Shown here: in pieces, positions 1 to 9,752 of the stretch
Position numbering within the stretch: the first letter of the stretch is position 1
Layout: the number at the start of each line of letters is the position of its first letter
Assembly (NCBI GenBank): GCA_003427395.1
Contig: BFEA01000124.1
Coordinates: forward strand, 2,816,202-2,848,816
Length of the DNA: 32,615 bases
From: Chara braunii
Taxonomy: Eukaryota > Streptophyta > Charophyceae > Charales > Characeae
Direction: 5' to 3'
Translations under genes and position numbers: made by a program
The notes under the pieces: model-generated
The model's input: only the letters and a program-made list of their open reading frames with translations
What the model was told of the DNA's origin: nothing
Databases searched by the model: none

Positions 1-349
1 TTTTTTTTTTTTTTTTTTTTGGAAGTTGCCATTTGTGTGTTATAGCAAAATGAGGCCGGGAATCCCTCAACATCACAACCCGGAACAAACTGAGAGAGGC
101 CTCCTGTGGGCCAGCTGGAAACCGGGTCCAGCGTCCCCTGCAAGCAACTCCAAAAGGCTTAAAACTGGAGAGCGATTCCTATCAGAGAGCATCATTACAA
201 ACGGCTAATCTACTCAGTCTCTCTTGATGGTATCTGGGAGCCTTACCCAGTTTAGCTTTAGAATCTTACAGAAAATAGGGCAAAGAAAACAGAAGATAAG
301 CCCGTCTGGAGTTGGCTGTCTCCTGCAACTAGTAACCAAGTCATTGGGC
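1..349 (-). other. LINE 3' untranslated region and poly(A) tail
   Basis: The stretch between the last recognisable ORF2 codons and the T20 run at the window edge has no coding signal and is the 3' UTR. Its last ~70 bases before the tail contain GAGGCCGGGAATCCCTCA (plus-strand reading), which recurs almost unchanged beside a second T-rich tract near 11343. That recurrence supports this being the family-specific 3' end. Confidence 0.75.
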
Positions 350-3300
350 TTACACCGGCCCTATTGCTAACCAAGAAGTAACCGACGGCTTTCCTTTGTT
401 GTCCCGCACCACCAATCTCCCCTTATGGCCCCATGTTCTCCAGAACCACTTTGCTCCTGTAGGTGAAGCTCCTGACCTTGCTTTCCTGTGCCAGTCTGCC
501 CAAATACACTGCCTGAATATTGTCTTGATCTTGGTTTTCAGAACTGTGTCCGGGATCCGCTCCTGGCGGAAAACATGGCTGTTTCTTTCTTCCCAAATAC
601 AAGCTAGCAGCACAGCTCTGAAGACTTGAGCCACGTACACCTCCATCGTGTCAACTGTCCCTGTTTTAGCTGGGATGCCGTCTAGAATGTAATTATCTGA
701 CCATTCCATATTGGAGATCTTCAGGTCTCTTGCGCCACCAGGACCAGATACGTTTGGAGAACGGACAGTCCAGCCACAGATGACGAGTGGTTTCCCATGC
801 CCACTTGCAGCGGGCACAACTTAGCTGCACATCCATATCCCTTCCCGCCAGAAAGGCTGCAGAGGGGATAACAAGTAGCGATTGCATCCATAAAAGACTC
901 GCCAAGCGTTGAGACGGGAGCTTCTGCAGCTGTTTCCAGAGGGTCTTGTGTTCATCCTCGGTATAGTTCCTTAGGGCTAGCTCTGATCTGGCTTTCCGAA
1001 CTGCAGCGATGGGTTACTGCCTTGCATGTTGTCTCAGAATACGGACCCCCCACTTCGGGGTATATTGATGCAGGCGCAGATTCACCGTCGCATGTGTTGA
1101 CTTTACTGTCCAAGTCCATCTCAGTGGGTGTATCGTTACTTCTAATGCCGACCGAGCTGGCATACAAAGGCACGGACGGGCCACATTAAACCGATCGATG
1201 TTCTTGTCCACCACACACTCCCTGAGGTCTGCCAGTGTAGTCAAAGTGCCTTCGTTTTCAAATCTCAAAGGAACCATTTCTTCCCAGGTTGGTTCCTGCA
1301 CCCACAACTGAAAAATTAGCTCTCCTGCTTCGTTTTTCTGCAGAAACCTGTGGATTCTTGAGTCTTGGGAGTAATCCTTGTGCATGTACCAGTTGCCTTC
1401 CTGCAACCAGTCGTTCCGGTACAACTGTGATTTCCAGTCATGTGGGATAGCTTGGATTACAGTCTGCAACTTTCCATGGGCCTCCCTCAAATATGGGTAT
1501 CTCCTTCTCTGTTCCTCCAGTGAAATCCAATCTCCATTTTCCAAGCTCCATATATCCCGTATTCTAAAGATCCCCTTTTCCAGCCACCGCCTACCAAACA
1601 AATTTGGGCCTTCGCCTGCCGACAAGGGTAGGCCCTTTGAGTCCAGTATGTGGGGGTTATCAAACAGGCATTCATTTAAAACCTCCGTTGGAGTCTGTGG
1701 TTCTGAATAATAATGTGGCCTGACTAGTTTCCAAGCCCGTAGGACGGACCGCCAGAACACAAATCTAGGCCGTCTATTTACAAAGGATTCACTGAGAAAG
1801 CAGGACCAGACATCCGAACAGTGAGTCAAATTTCATTCTTTACCTAGAATATATTCCCCTAGCTGTACCCACAGTCTGTCCTGGGCTCCCAAGACTGCCC
1901 TGATGGGCCACTTTGCTAGGGCTGCTATATTTTGCAGTCTAGGGTCGAGCAGTCCCAAACCTCCCTCGTCTCTAGGCGTGGCTATAGTCTCCCAAGCCAC
2001 TTTGTTCAAACAACCCTGATCTTCTCCTGCTTCCGGTTTCCAGATCAGCTTCCTGGCTCTTGATCTGATCCGAGTGTACGCTGCATCACTCAGCCAATGA
2101 ACGGTCAAAACGTACCACAATACCGAAAAGGCAGCCGATGAAACTAGAAGGGCGCGGCCAAACAAACAATGAAGGTAAGGCCTATTCCAACCAGCAATTC
2201 TTGACAGCACTTTCTCTTCCAGTAATCGATCCTGTTCCTCTGCACAGTCTGCCAATGACACTTGGACGCTAAAAAAACGTTATGATGAATCTCCTGAAAC
2301 TCGTTTCATCCCCCAATCAACGCACAGATGATGGGAGGATGGTAATAAATAGACTGACTTGGACCAATTAATCGAAGCCTCTGAGAGGGAGCAATAGGAA
2401 TTAAGGACATGAGAAACTTGGTTTAATGCTTGTGGGGAGTTCTCAACGCAGATAGTTAGATCATCAGCGATTGCTCCTACTTTCCATTCCATAATTGGTT
2501 TGATTTTCAAGCCCGGGATCTGCGGATTGAACCTAAGGTTGTCAAGAAGAACTTCCAGGTGTATTACGAACAGCAGCGGGGCCAAAGGGCACCCCTGACG
2601 CAACGATCTCGTTAATTTGGAGGACTCCGAGAGTTGACCATTAACCATCACCGATGCTGTAGATTGAGAGTACATCCCCCGCACCCATTTACGTATGTTC
2701 TTGCCAAAGTTCATATGCTCTAAGGTAGTAGATACAAAGGACCAACCAACCTTGTCATATGCCTTCTCCATGTCAAGGAGAAAGATCGTCACATCCTTGT
2801 TTTCTTTTGCAATGACCTCCACTGCCTGAACAGTGGTGATAATGTTTTCGTGAATGGATCGGTCTTTTACAAAGGCCCCTTGTTCCTGTCCTGTCAGGTG
2901 TGGTAGGTGCATCGCTAATCGTAAGGCCAGCGCTTTAGCTAATAGTTTGTACGCTGCGTTCAGCAGGGAAATTGGACGTCAATTCCTTATATCATTTTTT
3001 GATACTTTCTTGTAGAGCAGGGAGATAACTCCTTCCACCATGCCCCGGGGGAGGTCCTCCCCTATGAGCACATTGTTGAAGAGAGACGTGAGGATCGGAG
3101 CGAAGGTTTCCCAAAAGGTCAAATGAACTCAATTGGCAGACCATCTGGGCCTGGGGCTTTCCCTGCAGCCATGGCCTGTGCTGCTATCTTAAGTTCCTCC
3201 TTAGTGAGGGGACGGTCCAGGTTTAGTGAAACATGCAGCGGGATCTTTTTATCTAAGAAGTTCCAAAAATCTGAGAACTCTCGTAAGTCTGTGTTCGGTA

Positions 3301-4596
3301 AATCAAAGGGACGGCGAGTGGTGAGTATATCACTGAAATATTCTTTGGCATATTCACACATTTGAAATGTGCTCTCAGCCGGGGGGGGCAGTTAGTGATA
3401 AAGGGTGCTCCAGTTCCTTCATTAAAGGGCGAGTGTGTGCTTTCTCATAAGAGCTCAAAATGTGTCCTTCGTCATACGATCATAATTGATCATGCCCTTT
3501 ATTTTCAGCCACTCTTTGCGTTGTTCTTCGATTTGGATTTCATGGTGCTCAAGTGCAGCTAGTGCTGTCTGTCTTTTCAGAAACCAGTATAGGTCTGAGA
3601 CAGTGTTACTCCCCAGGTTCTGTTCTGCTGCCAAAATTGTGGCTTTAAAATCTTGCACCTATTTCTGTGTTTTGATACTTTTCATGCGCGAGTAGACACT
3701 GCAGGCTTCTTGCAGTGTCACCATCAAGCCATCATACCACAGTTGAGGAGACGCACAGATTGTAGAAGTTTTGCCCCAGTTTTGAATAATACGATTAAGC
3801 CATTGTATCAGGGCCTCGTCTTTTAAATGGGCCACATTAAGTCTGAAATAGCCTGCCCCTCTCTCAGGATCTCCCCCCAACTGTATTTCAAATATTACGG
3901 GGGAGTGGTCTGAGAGGGGGGAAACTCCAACTCGGGCCTCTAAACAATTGGTTCACGGAGCCCCTTCAACCAGGGCATAGTTCAGGCGCCTGGCCGAAGC
4001 CGGGGCTGAGCCGAACCAAGAGAAACCATATCTGGATTAAGATGGCGATATGCGTCCGTGAGACCTGTGGTATTTATGAGTTTGTGGAGTAGGATTCCGT
4101 CCTTGCGCAGCGGAAACACCGAAGGTGAATCCAAGCCCGGATTAAGTACTGTATTCCAGTCTGCAGCAAGAATAAGGTTCTCTGCATCTGGGATTAGTTC
4201 TGGTAAATCCGCAATAAAACGAGCTCTTTCGTTGTACTCCACTGAAAGATAGAGTGACATAATTACCCAAGGCTCTGATTCCATTTCCACTTTGACCCAG
4301 CACCATCGCCCCAAAGGGTCCGTTGCTGAGTCAATGATCTCTAACGCCAGGTCTGAGCGGAACAGCACTGCTGTCCCCCCTTTCGTACCGTCTGCAGGTG
4401 CCCACAACTGATAGCCGGACCACCACTGTCGCATCTCCCTGATCTTGTCACTGTTTAACTTAGTTTCCTGGATACACAAAATTTTGACTTCATTTTCGAA
4501 CATCCAACTGCGTAGTAGTCTATTGCGTTTGTTCCTATTAGAAGTATCTCCTAGGCCCCTGACGTTCCAGGTGGCGAAGGAGATTTTACTTCGCAT
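350..4596 (-). pseudogene. LINE ORF2: endonuclease, reverse transcriptase, zf-RVT (degenerate)
   Basis: ORF2 would nick target DNA and reverse transcribe the element RNA. The start is the ATG at 4596. The endonuclease shows ATWNVRGL, QETKL and AADWN, then a one-base frameshift near 4030 after which FGSAPAS and SDHSPVIFE (about 3900) continue in another frame. In-frame stops lie near 3659 and 3455. The RT entry motif GKAPGPDGLP is near 3140, with a frame change near 3119. A TGA at 2979-2981 replaces the expected Trp of the NWRPISLLN motif. The RT core (2280-2912) has LLDMEKAYDKV, RQGCPLAPLLF and IADD, the last in place of the usual F/YADD. Further stops are at 2280 and 1830. A C-x2-C...H...C zf-RVT-like finger lies at about 693-905 and a C-terminal WEERNSHVF block at 350-817, with another frame change near 700-735. 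It is a pseudogene. Confidence 0.88.
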
Positions 4597-5872
4597 AGGT
4601 ACCCTGCTTTCCGGCTGCCAATTGGATCCGGTCTGAGGCGCCTAACTGCAGGGAGGATTTGTGACGCCTAGGTGGTTTTTCCTCAGTCTTTGGCTGAGGA
4701 GCAGACCAGCTAGCCCGCAGCGTTGAATTCAAGGCCTGGGCTGCAAACATAATATTCTTATTAGAAGGTTGGCACAGATAGGCAGCCACTGACCGTGTTG
4801 TCAAGCCATCAATCAGGTTAATGTCCCTCAGGATAGAGTTTTGGGGGTCTTGGAACAAGGCAATCGGAAGGTAGGAAACCCCAAGCTCTTTTAGCTGTTC
4901 CTTGCCCAGGGGTCGTGCGTCCAGAAAAGCGTAATATAGGGCAAGCTTCTTCCCATGATTCGATATCAAATGCGTGGTCAGCTTTATGCCCGGAATCAGT
5001 CTGCCCCTGAACTTATTGTTGACCTGCTGTACCGCCGCCATAGTCACCGATATTTCCGAAGGATCATCTTGAGTGGGCAATACAGGAAAAAAACTTAGTT
5101 TCTGCTGATCTTCAAAGGTTAAGGCCAGCGGGCCTTGTGCTGAGGGAACACAAAAAACAAACACTACCGACTTGGCTGCCTGTTCTCCTTTATTCAAAGT
5201 AGGAGCGGAGGGAGCCAGTGACAGTGTAAGCGACTGTGTATGTGATGTTGACGCACCCTCTGTTTCGGGCTGCTCTGGACGATCAGCATCCGATCCGTCT
5301 GATGAGTTACGACGAGCGGGAGGGAGATCCTCCTGCATCATGCTTTTTCTTGCTTTCTTCAGAGATTTATGGGGTTTGGTGCCTGTCGTCATGATTGCCT
5401 GTTCGTCTACTACCGAGATGGCTAGGCCATCAACTCCATCTTCTTCAACAAATTCCATGAAGTCTTCGTTCACGCGATTCTTGTTGATATCGGGGGGGGC
5501 CTGGTGCTCCTGTTCTTGTTCGAATTCAACCTGAAAGGCGTCTGCTCCAAAAGTGTGATGCATACTTACAAGTGCAGTGGGCGCCAACATTTCTTCCTGT
5601 GCAAGACTTGCCGAAGGGTCCTTGATAACCCCGGTTGGTCGCCAGACTTGGCCAAGGTTCGAAAAGGTATCATATAACTTGTTCGTAAATGTGGATGTGT
5701 ATGTGGAGAGCGGAGGGGGGGGGATAGAGGAAACTTGTCCCCTACTCCCCCCCCCAGTCGCCCGGCTGCCAGAATTCCCTGTACAGGCCGGGGGACTCAT
5801 CATCCGAGTGGAACCACCACCGACAGTGAGAGCACCATGGGTTAGTAGGACAGACCACGTCGACAGTAACAA
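4586..5872 (-). CDS. LINE ORF1, 3' part
   Basis: This open frame continues ORF1 in a frame one base off from the 5' part and ends at 4586. It is Pro/Ser/Gln-rich and acidic in its first half, then has a more globular segment (about 4700-5110 in DNA) with no motif I recognise. Its last codons overlap the ORF2 start by 11 bases: the ATG of ORF2 at 4596 lies inside the final Tyr-Ala-Lys-stop. Such an overlap would suit reinitiation or termination-coupled translation of ORF2. The first ~43 codons overlap the ORF1 5' part, so the true junction lies within 5742-5872, most simply in the nine-base G run (minus strand) at 5747-5755. Confidence 0.7.
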   Translation of the reverse strand: MLLSTWSVLLTHGALTVGGGSTRMMSPPACTGNSGSRATGGGSRGQVSSIPPPPLSTYTSTFTNKLYDTFSNLGQVWRPTGVIKDPSASLAQEEMLAPTALVSMHHTFGADAFQVEFEQEQEHQAPPDINKNRVNEDFMEFVEEDGVDGLAISVVDEQAIMTTGTKPHKSLKKARKSMMQEDLPPARRNSSDGSDADRPEQPETEGASTSHTQSLTLSLAPSAPTLNKGEQAAKSVVFVFCVPSAQGPLALTFEDQQKLSFFPVLPTQDDPSEISVTMAAVQQVNNKFRGRLIPGIKLTTHLISNHGKKLALYYAFLDARPLGKEQLKELGVSYLPIALFQDPQNSILRDINLIDGLTTRSVAAYLCQPSNKNIMFAAQALNSTLRASWSAPQPKTEEKPPRRHKSSLQLGASDRIQLAAGKQGTYAK

Positions 5873-6608
5873 ACTCTTCTTCAGACAAGCCTATTGTAAG
5901 AGAAGGGTGGTAGGAGAACCTTGCCTGAGATTCCAAATCGAAACGAACGTTAGCAATTGATGGTTCTGCTTTATCAGGTTGATAATCATGAACCTTCAGA
6001 ATTTTCCCCATCGTCTTTTCAACCTGGAAACTCAGATGAAAGATAGCGTTGACTGGCACGTTAAGGCAGCGAATCCAGAAAAAACTATATTTCATTGTTT
6101 CTTTCAATTCGTTCATTTCGTTGGGTGGAAGGTAGGGTCTGAAATCAACCCTATATGAAGTGTCCCCGAATTCAATTCTGTCGAATCCTACGTCCTTCAT
6201 CCAGTCCGTGTGTGCTTTGGATCCTGTGATGTAAGTTGCCAAATTTTTTCCTTCGTGAATGAAACATCCTTTCTTGTGCGTGTCTGGGATGATGCCAGCC
6301 CTAACCCAAGCAGCTTCATATACACGAATTAGTTGTTTCTTAATTGGGATTGAGATGACATCGTCACTGTCGAAAACCAGGACTACCGCTCGCTCAAGAA
6401 GCCATTCATCCTGGATAGCCTTGATTTGAGGATCTAGCTGTAAGTGCGAGTGGTGGGGGCCAATATCTAGGTCCCCATGGTGGAGTCCTTCCGGAAGTTT
6501 CCCTTCCAGGTAACACGCCTCCAGTTGTTGCCTCACATCCTTACGAAAGGCCGGGTCAATGGTGGGGGGGGGGGAGGGCCCCCCTCCTCTCCCTCCATCG
6601 GTCGACAC
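5742..6608 (-). CDS. LINE ORF1, 5' part (DUF4283-like, zinc-knuckle-like)
   Basis: This is a nucleic-acid-binding gag-like protein of plant L1 elements, expected to coat the element RNA. The middle shows the DUF4283 pattern: a WIRCLNVPV segment, then GKILKVHDYQ, a FDLESQARF strand and a final CSHCRWWFH knuckle in which the fourth Cys/His ligand is not seen. The listed left-hand codon at 6608 is GTG, not ATG. No in-frame ATG lies between it and an upstream stop, so either the start is lost or a frameshift hides it; a G/C homopolymer pair near 6560-6590 is a candidate site. The frame ends at 5742, just after the G9 tract where the 3' part takes over. Confidence 0.72.
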   Translation of the reverse strand: MSTDGGRGGGPSPPPTIDPAFRKDVRQQLEACYLEGKLPEGLHHGDLDIGPHHSHLQLDPQIKAIQDEWLLERAVVLVFDSDDVISIPIKKQLIRVYEAAWVRAGIIPDTHKKGCFIHEGKNLATYITGSKAHTDWMKDVGFDRIEFGDTSYRVDFRPYLPPNEMNELKETMKYSFFWIRCLNVPVNAIFHLSFQVEKTMGKILKVHDYQPDKAEPSIANVRFDLESQARFSYHPSLTIGLSEEEFVTVDVVCPTNPWCSHCRWWFHSDDESPGLYREFWQPGDWGGE

Positions 6609-7412
6609 TGCTGACTGACAATCGTTAAAGACCCGCTATCAAATACTTACAAGTTTCGACAAGGCACACACTGACTTTTTAAAGGTTAGGTAAATAACGT
6701 ATCAGCGACACACAGCGGGTCAAAGACCATACACTTGATAGACTGGGCAAGGTATGTTCGAACGGAGAATGGAGAGGTAGGGAGAGAAAGTTAGTATAAG
6801 GCTTCGAATAACGGGAACCAAACAGCATAAATTACCAACCAACCAAGTGTGCTGGAGAGTCACGTAGTTATTACCTCACAGCTGCGAGCGTCTTTCCATT
6901 GGAATTGAGGGATTACTTCTCAGGCCTAACCCTGAGGGTCAAGCCATACATAGTAGAGCTCTGTGGCGTCTACAAGCTTCGTTGTCCTGCTTGGGTGTAC
7001 ACCAACCGAGAGTTCCTAGAGTCATCGCCTCGTATCACTTGCATCACCGTGCTCACCGGCCAAGGGGGTGCGGGCCGCCCAACCACTTGTTCTTCGCAAG
7101 TGGATACCACGCCAGTGTGCCGGGGCGGGTGTCTTCAATGAAAGAAGAATCATGCTAAACTGTAAAGCAGCCGGCTCGAGCCCGATAGGAAATCGCGCAT
7201 GGCTCGCGGTGCGCTAATTAGGTTTAGCGGTCCTGTGGAGGATTTAGCGCTCGAAGTAGCGCTAATCCTGCAGCCGCCTGCCCGCCTTCCCATTCTCCCG
7301 GCTGTCCCCTACCGGTATCTTGTGAACACTGTTCTGGCTGCTACGGGGTTCCCCGTATGCCTACAATTAGGAGTAGTGGTAGGTAGTGTGAGGTGAAATT
7401 GAGAGAAGAAGG
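6609..7412. other. Probable LINE 5' leader and flank; no gene seen
   Basis: About 800 bases without convincing coding signal. Position suggests that part of it is the LINE 5' UTR/promoter. A small hairpin lies at 7239-7269: AGGATTTAGCGCT pairs with AGCGCTAATCCT across a six-base loop with one bulge. No tRNA or other RNA gene is recognised. Confidence 0.4.
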
Positions 7413-7461
7413 AAAAAAAAAAAAAAGAAAACACCCCAAATCCCGAAAAAAAAAAAAAAAA
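7413..7461 (+). repeat. Two A-runs (14 and 16 A)
   Basis: A14 at 7413-7426 and A16 at 7446-7461 sit 20 bases apart. They may be poly(A) tails of plus-strand retroposons or simple sequence; no SINE body is recognised upstream. Confidence 0.6.
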
Positions 7462-7500
7462 GAACCTACACCCCAAGTTCAAATCCAGATGCCCAAAAAA

Positions 7501-7973
7501 CTGAAACAATTTGAGGACGTGGCTCCTCGGTCCTGATGTAGGCCCGCAGGAGGACCGCTGCTACCAGCAATCGGGAAGCATAGAGGAGACAGAGTAGAAA
7601 CTGAGTCGTGTTAGACTCGGGGGGTGTAGCCTTGGGGAAGGTTTGCCCAGTTCCAGGGTGAGGATGGTTCAGGGTTGAGGGTGGAATAGGGGAGGCTGGT
7701 AGGGGATTATAGGGGTAGAGGTCTGTGTTAGGGGGTGTAGGGTGTTTGAGGGTAGCTGGTGTGAATGGGTCAGCTGTGGGAGACTGGTAGAGGTGGTAAG
7801 GTAACAGCAGCAGCAATAGATTTTCAGACAAGTGTCAGACAAATACAGATGTGGTCAAGTGGTTCTGGTATACTTTCAGGAGCTAAACCGGCTGATGCTG
7901 CCGGGATAACTCCGGGTTGAATTGTGAGGTCCCCGGCCTCATGACAGCATGTTTTTGTTCTGAATATAATGAA

Positions 7974-7980
<7 letters not shown>
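7501..7980. other. Intergenic; GGGTGTAG/GGTAG-rich stretch
   Basis: No coding signal. The interval 7620-7800 is rich in short GGGTGTAG, GGTGTAGG and GGTAG words, a degenerate simple repeat. It begins with CTGAAACAATTTG at 7501, a word found again at 8007 directly after a longer A-run. Confidence 0.45.

Positions 7981-8006
<26 letters not shown>
7981..8006 (+). repeat. Poly(A) run, 26 A
   Basis: An uninterrupted A26 followed directly by GTGAAACAATTTGGCAG. It may be the tail of a plus-strand retroposon or simple sequence. Confidence 0.75.
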
Positions 8007-8164
8007 GTGAAACAATTTGGCAGCGTGGCGATCCCGGCATGCGCATGGCGCGGCACTTTTCGGCGGAATCTTACCGAATCTGACCACAGTTGAGCTCTCC
8101 GATGCATGCAGGAAAGTCCAATTGAGCGATGATTTCCGTTTTGAGGCTCCGAAAGCTTTTTGGC

Positions 8165-8312
8165 GCCAAAGGAGCGGGAGCGAAGTCCCAATGGGCGGGA
8201 ATATTTATTTCGTCTTTCTTTCCTAAACCGGTAGCCCCGCCAAAGGAGCGGGAGCGAAGTCCCAATGGGCGGGAATATTTATTTTGCCTTTCTTTCCTAA
8301 ACGGGTAACCCC
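8165..8312. repeat. 74-bp tandem duplication
   Basis: Two head-to-tail copies begin with GCCAAAGGAGCGGGAGCG at 8165 and 8239. They are nearly identical through TCCCAATGGGCGGGAATATT and a TTTCTTTCCTAAAC tail. A handful of substitutions separate them, so the duplication is fairly recent. No coding role is seen. Confidence 0.9.
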
Positions 8313-8385
8313 CTCGGATCTTTTGATCAAATCAACAGTTAGAATAGTGCGGTGTATTGTTTTTCTTTTCTTTGCCCTTTCGTAC

Positions 8386-8475
8386 CGGGTGTATCTTTCA
8401 ACGTTCTAGCAGAAAATAAGTTTCTCCATCCGCGTCGTGGCGGGTGTATCCTTACACATTTTAACAGAAAATACA
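8386..8475. repeat. Diverged 55-bp direct repeat
   Basis: GGGTGTATC followed by a T/A-rich stretch and CAGAAAATA occurs at 8387 and again at 8442. The pair is imperfect, with several substitutions between copies. Confidence 0.6.
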
Positions 8476-8548
8476 TGCCCTATCCTGCAATTTTTTTTTC
8501 TTTTTCTTTAATCTATCCTGCAAAATTTGGCGAGCAGTGCGGAGAGGT

Positions 8549-8727
8549 ACCCAGGGCCGTGGTCCCATTAGCAAAGAGCATCGGATAGGATGCCTGAATC
8601 TGGACGTGTTTGAGGACAGGAGCAGGAAATCGAGATAGAACTGCTTTTCTGTATCTCTGGATAAAACATAGCCAGATTCAGGATTTGTATCCTATCCCCT
8701 TCGCTAGTGGGACCACGGCCCAGGGGC
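8549..8727. mobile_element. Foldback (MITE-like) element 1
   Basis: Arms at about 8549-8635 and 8645-8727 are imperfect inverted copies. The outer end GGGCCGTGGTCCCATTAGC pairs with GCTAGTGGGACCACGGCCC, and further in, CCTGAATCTGG pairs with CCAGATTCAGG. There is almost no loop. It has no coding capacity, so it fits a non-autonomous foldback/MITE. It abuts foldback element 2. Confidence 0.75.
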
Positions 8728-8888
8728 CAAGTCCCACTAGCAGCGTTGAGCTACCTCATCTCCTGAATCTGGACGCTTTGGTGGATACGTGCAGTTCAGC
8801 AAACTCAACACCATTTCTGCTCATCTCCGCAAAAACGTCCAGATTCAGGCGCTGAGGTAGCTCAACGCTGCTACAGTAGTGGGACTCG
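8728..8888. mobile_element. Foldback (MITE-like) element 2
   Basis: A left arm (about 8730-8776) starting AGTCCCACTAGCAGCGTTG pairs with a right arm (about 8835-8886) ending CAACGCTGCTACAGTAGTGG, over roughly 45 bases and nearly perfectly. The central loop is about 58 bases. It shares the internal CCTGAATCTGGACG and the terminal TAGTGGGAC-type motif with foldback element 1, so the two are related. Confidence 0.82.
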
Positions 8889-9227
8889 CCCCCAGCGACG
8901 GAAGAGCGGTATCTGACACGGATTCTACGGATTGTCCCCGTTCCTGGATGTATTTGGCGGGAACTAAGGGCGCAGTGGATGTATCTGGTCGTGATTAAGG
9001 CCCAATGACCGGTCTGAAAACTGTGACTGGCCGCATGCGACGAGAAGCTAGAAAAAAGTCGGCAAAGAGAAAAAAAAAAACAAACAAAATCCTTCCCAAA
9101 AAAAAACAAAAAAAAAAAAACAAAAAAAAGAATATCCAAAGGGCAGAAATGCGCGTTCGTCGGCGTGGTGTCTTCTTGTACTACTCGGAGGGGAGGAAGT
9201 CCGCGACCGGGGGACCCCTGTAAGCCC

Positions 9228-9320
9228 CTGAATGGAGCGCATGGTCATTATCGTTGTATCTAGACTGAAAGGCGATCCAATGCATCTTTAATGACCGAGC
9301 GTTCTACTCGGGGGGGTTAG
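9228..9320 (+). mobile_element. MITE copy A
   Basis: The core GGTCATTATCGTTGTATC followed by TAGACTGAAAG (from 9243) and a right part containing AATGACCGAGCGTTCTACTC match, in order, the 112-bp element at 29108-29219 read on the other strand. The ends pair as an imperfect inverted repeat around TCATTA/TAATGA. The outer boundaries are not certain. Confidence 0.65.
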
Positions 9321-9752
9321 GTCCTACTTACACGAATTAAGCGATATTGACCGTAGATATAGCGAAGATCAACGGCCAGAATCTCTTAATCCGTGCAAGT
9401 GGGACCTTGCCCCGGGAGACGAACAAACTAAACTTTAAACTAAACTTCGGGTGCCACTGCGCAAATCATGTCTGCGCTTTTGCGCTTAGCATTTTCGGGC
9501 CCCAACGTCTCATGAATCTGGTCCACTGGATGAATCTCGTCGCACGACGAATCTGGTCCGCAGGATCTGCTTTTGTGGCCGCGGCAGGCGAAGTTGGGCG
9601 GTGCTGGCGGCCAAAGAGCGATGCTCGGTAATGGAGGGTCGAATCCCACTAGCCCCTATTGTTCATTTCTGACCGTTGATCTTCGTAATCGAGGGTAAAA
9701 AATGAATAATGGGATCGGACCCAGAGAAGTGGAAAAATTGAGAACACAGAGG
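9321..9752. other. Intergenic, possible AGTGGGA-ended insertion
   Basis: No gene seen. GCAAGTGGGACC near 9395 and the inverted ATCCCACTAGCC near 9642 enclose about 250 bases and recall the terminal motif of the two foldback elements. Inside are two ATGAATCT..-type words near 9510-9555. This is suggestive only. Confidence 0.3.

Larger units (their letters stand above)
1..6608 (-). mobile_element. LINE (L1-type non-LTR retrotransposon), decayed, near full length
   Basis: A minus-strand element ending in a poly(A) tail, seen as at least 20 T at bases 1-20. From its 5' side it carries ORF1 (DUF4283-like region plus a C-rich knuckle) and ORF2 (AP-type endonuclease, reverse transcriptase, zf-RVT-like finger), the order of plant L1-clade LINEs. 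ORF2 has several frameshifts and stops, so the copy cannot be autonomous as written. The 5' boundary is not visible; the leader may extend to about 7400. No target-site duplication can be checked because the poly(A) end coincides with the window edge. The domain assignments are firm; clade and age are inference. Confidence 0.9.

Noticed and set aside
7239-7269. Hairpin as a terminator or small RNA gene
   Set aside because: A single short imperfect stem with no following T-run or promoter; one of many palindromic words in this region.
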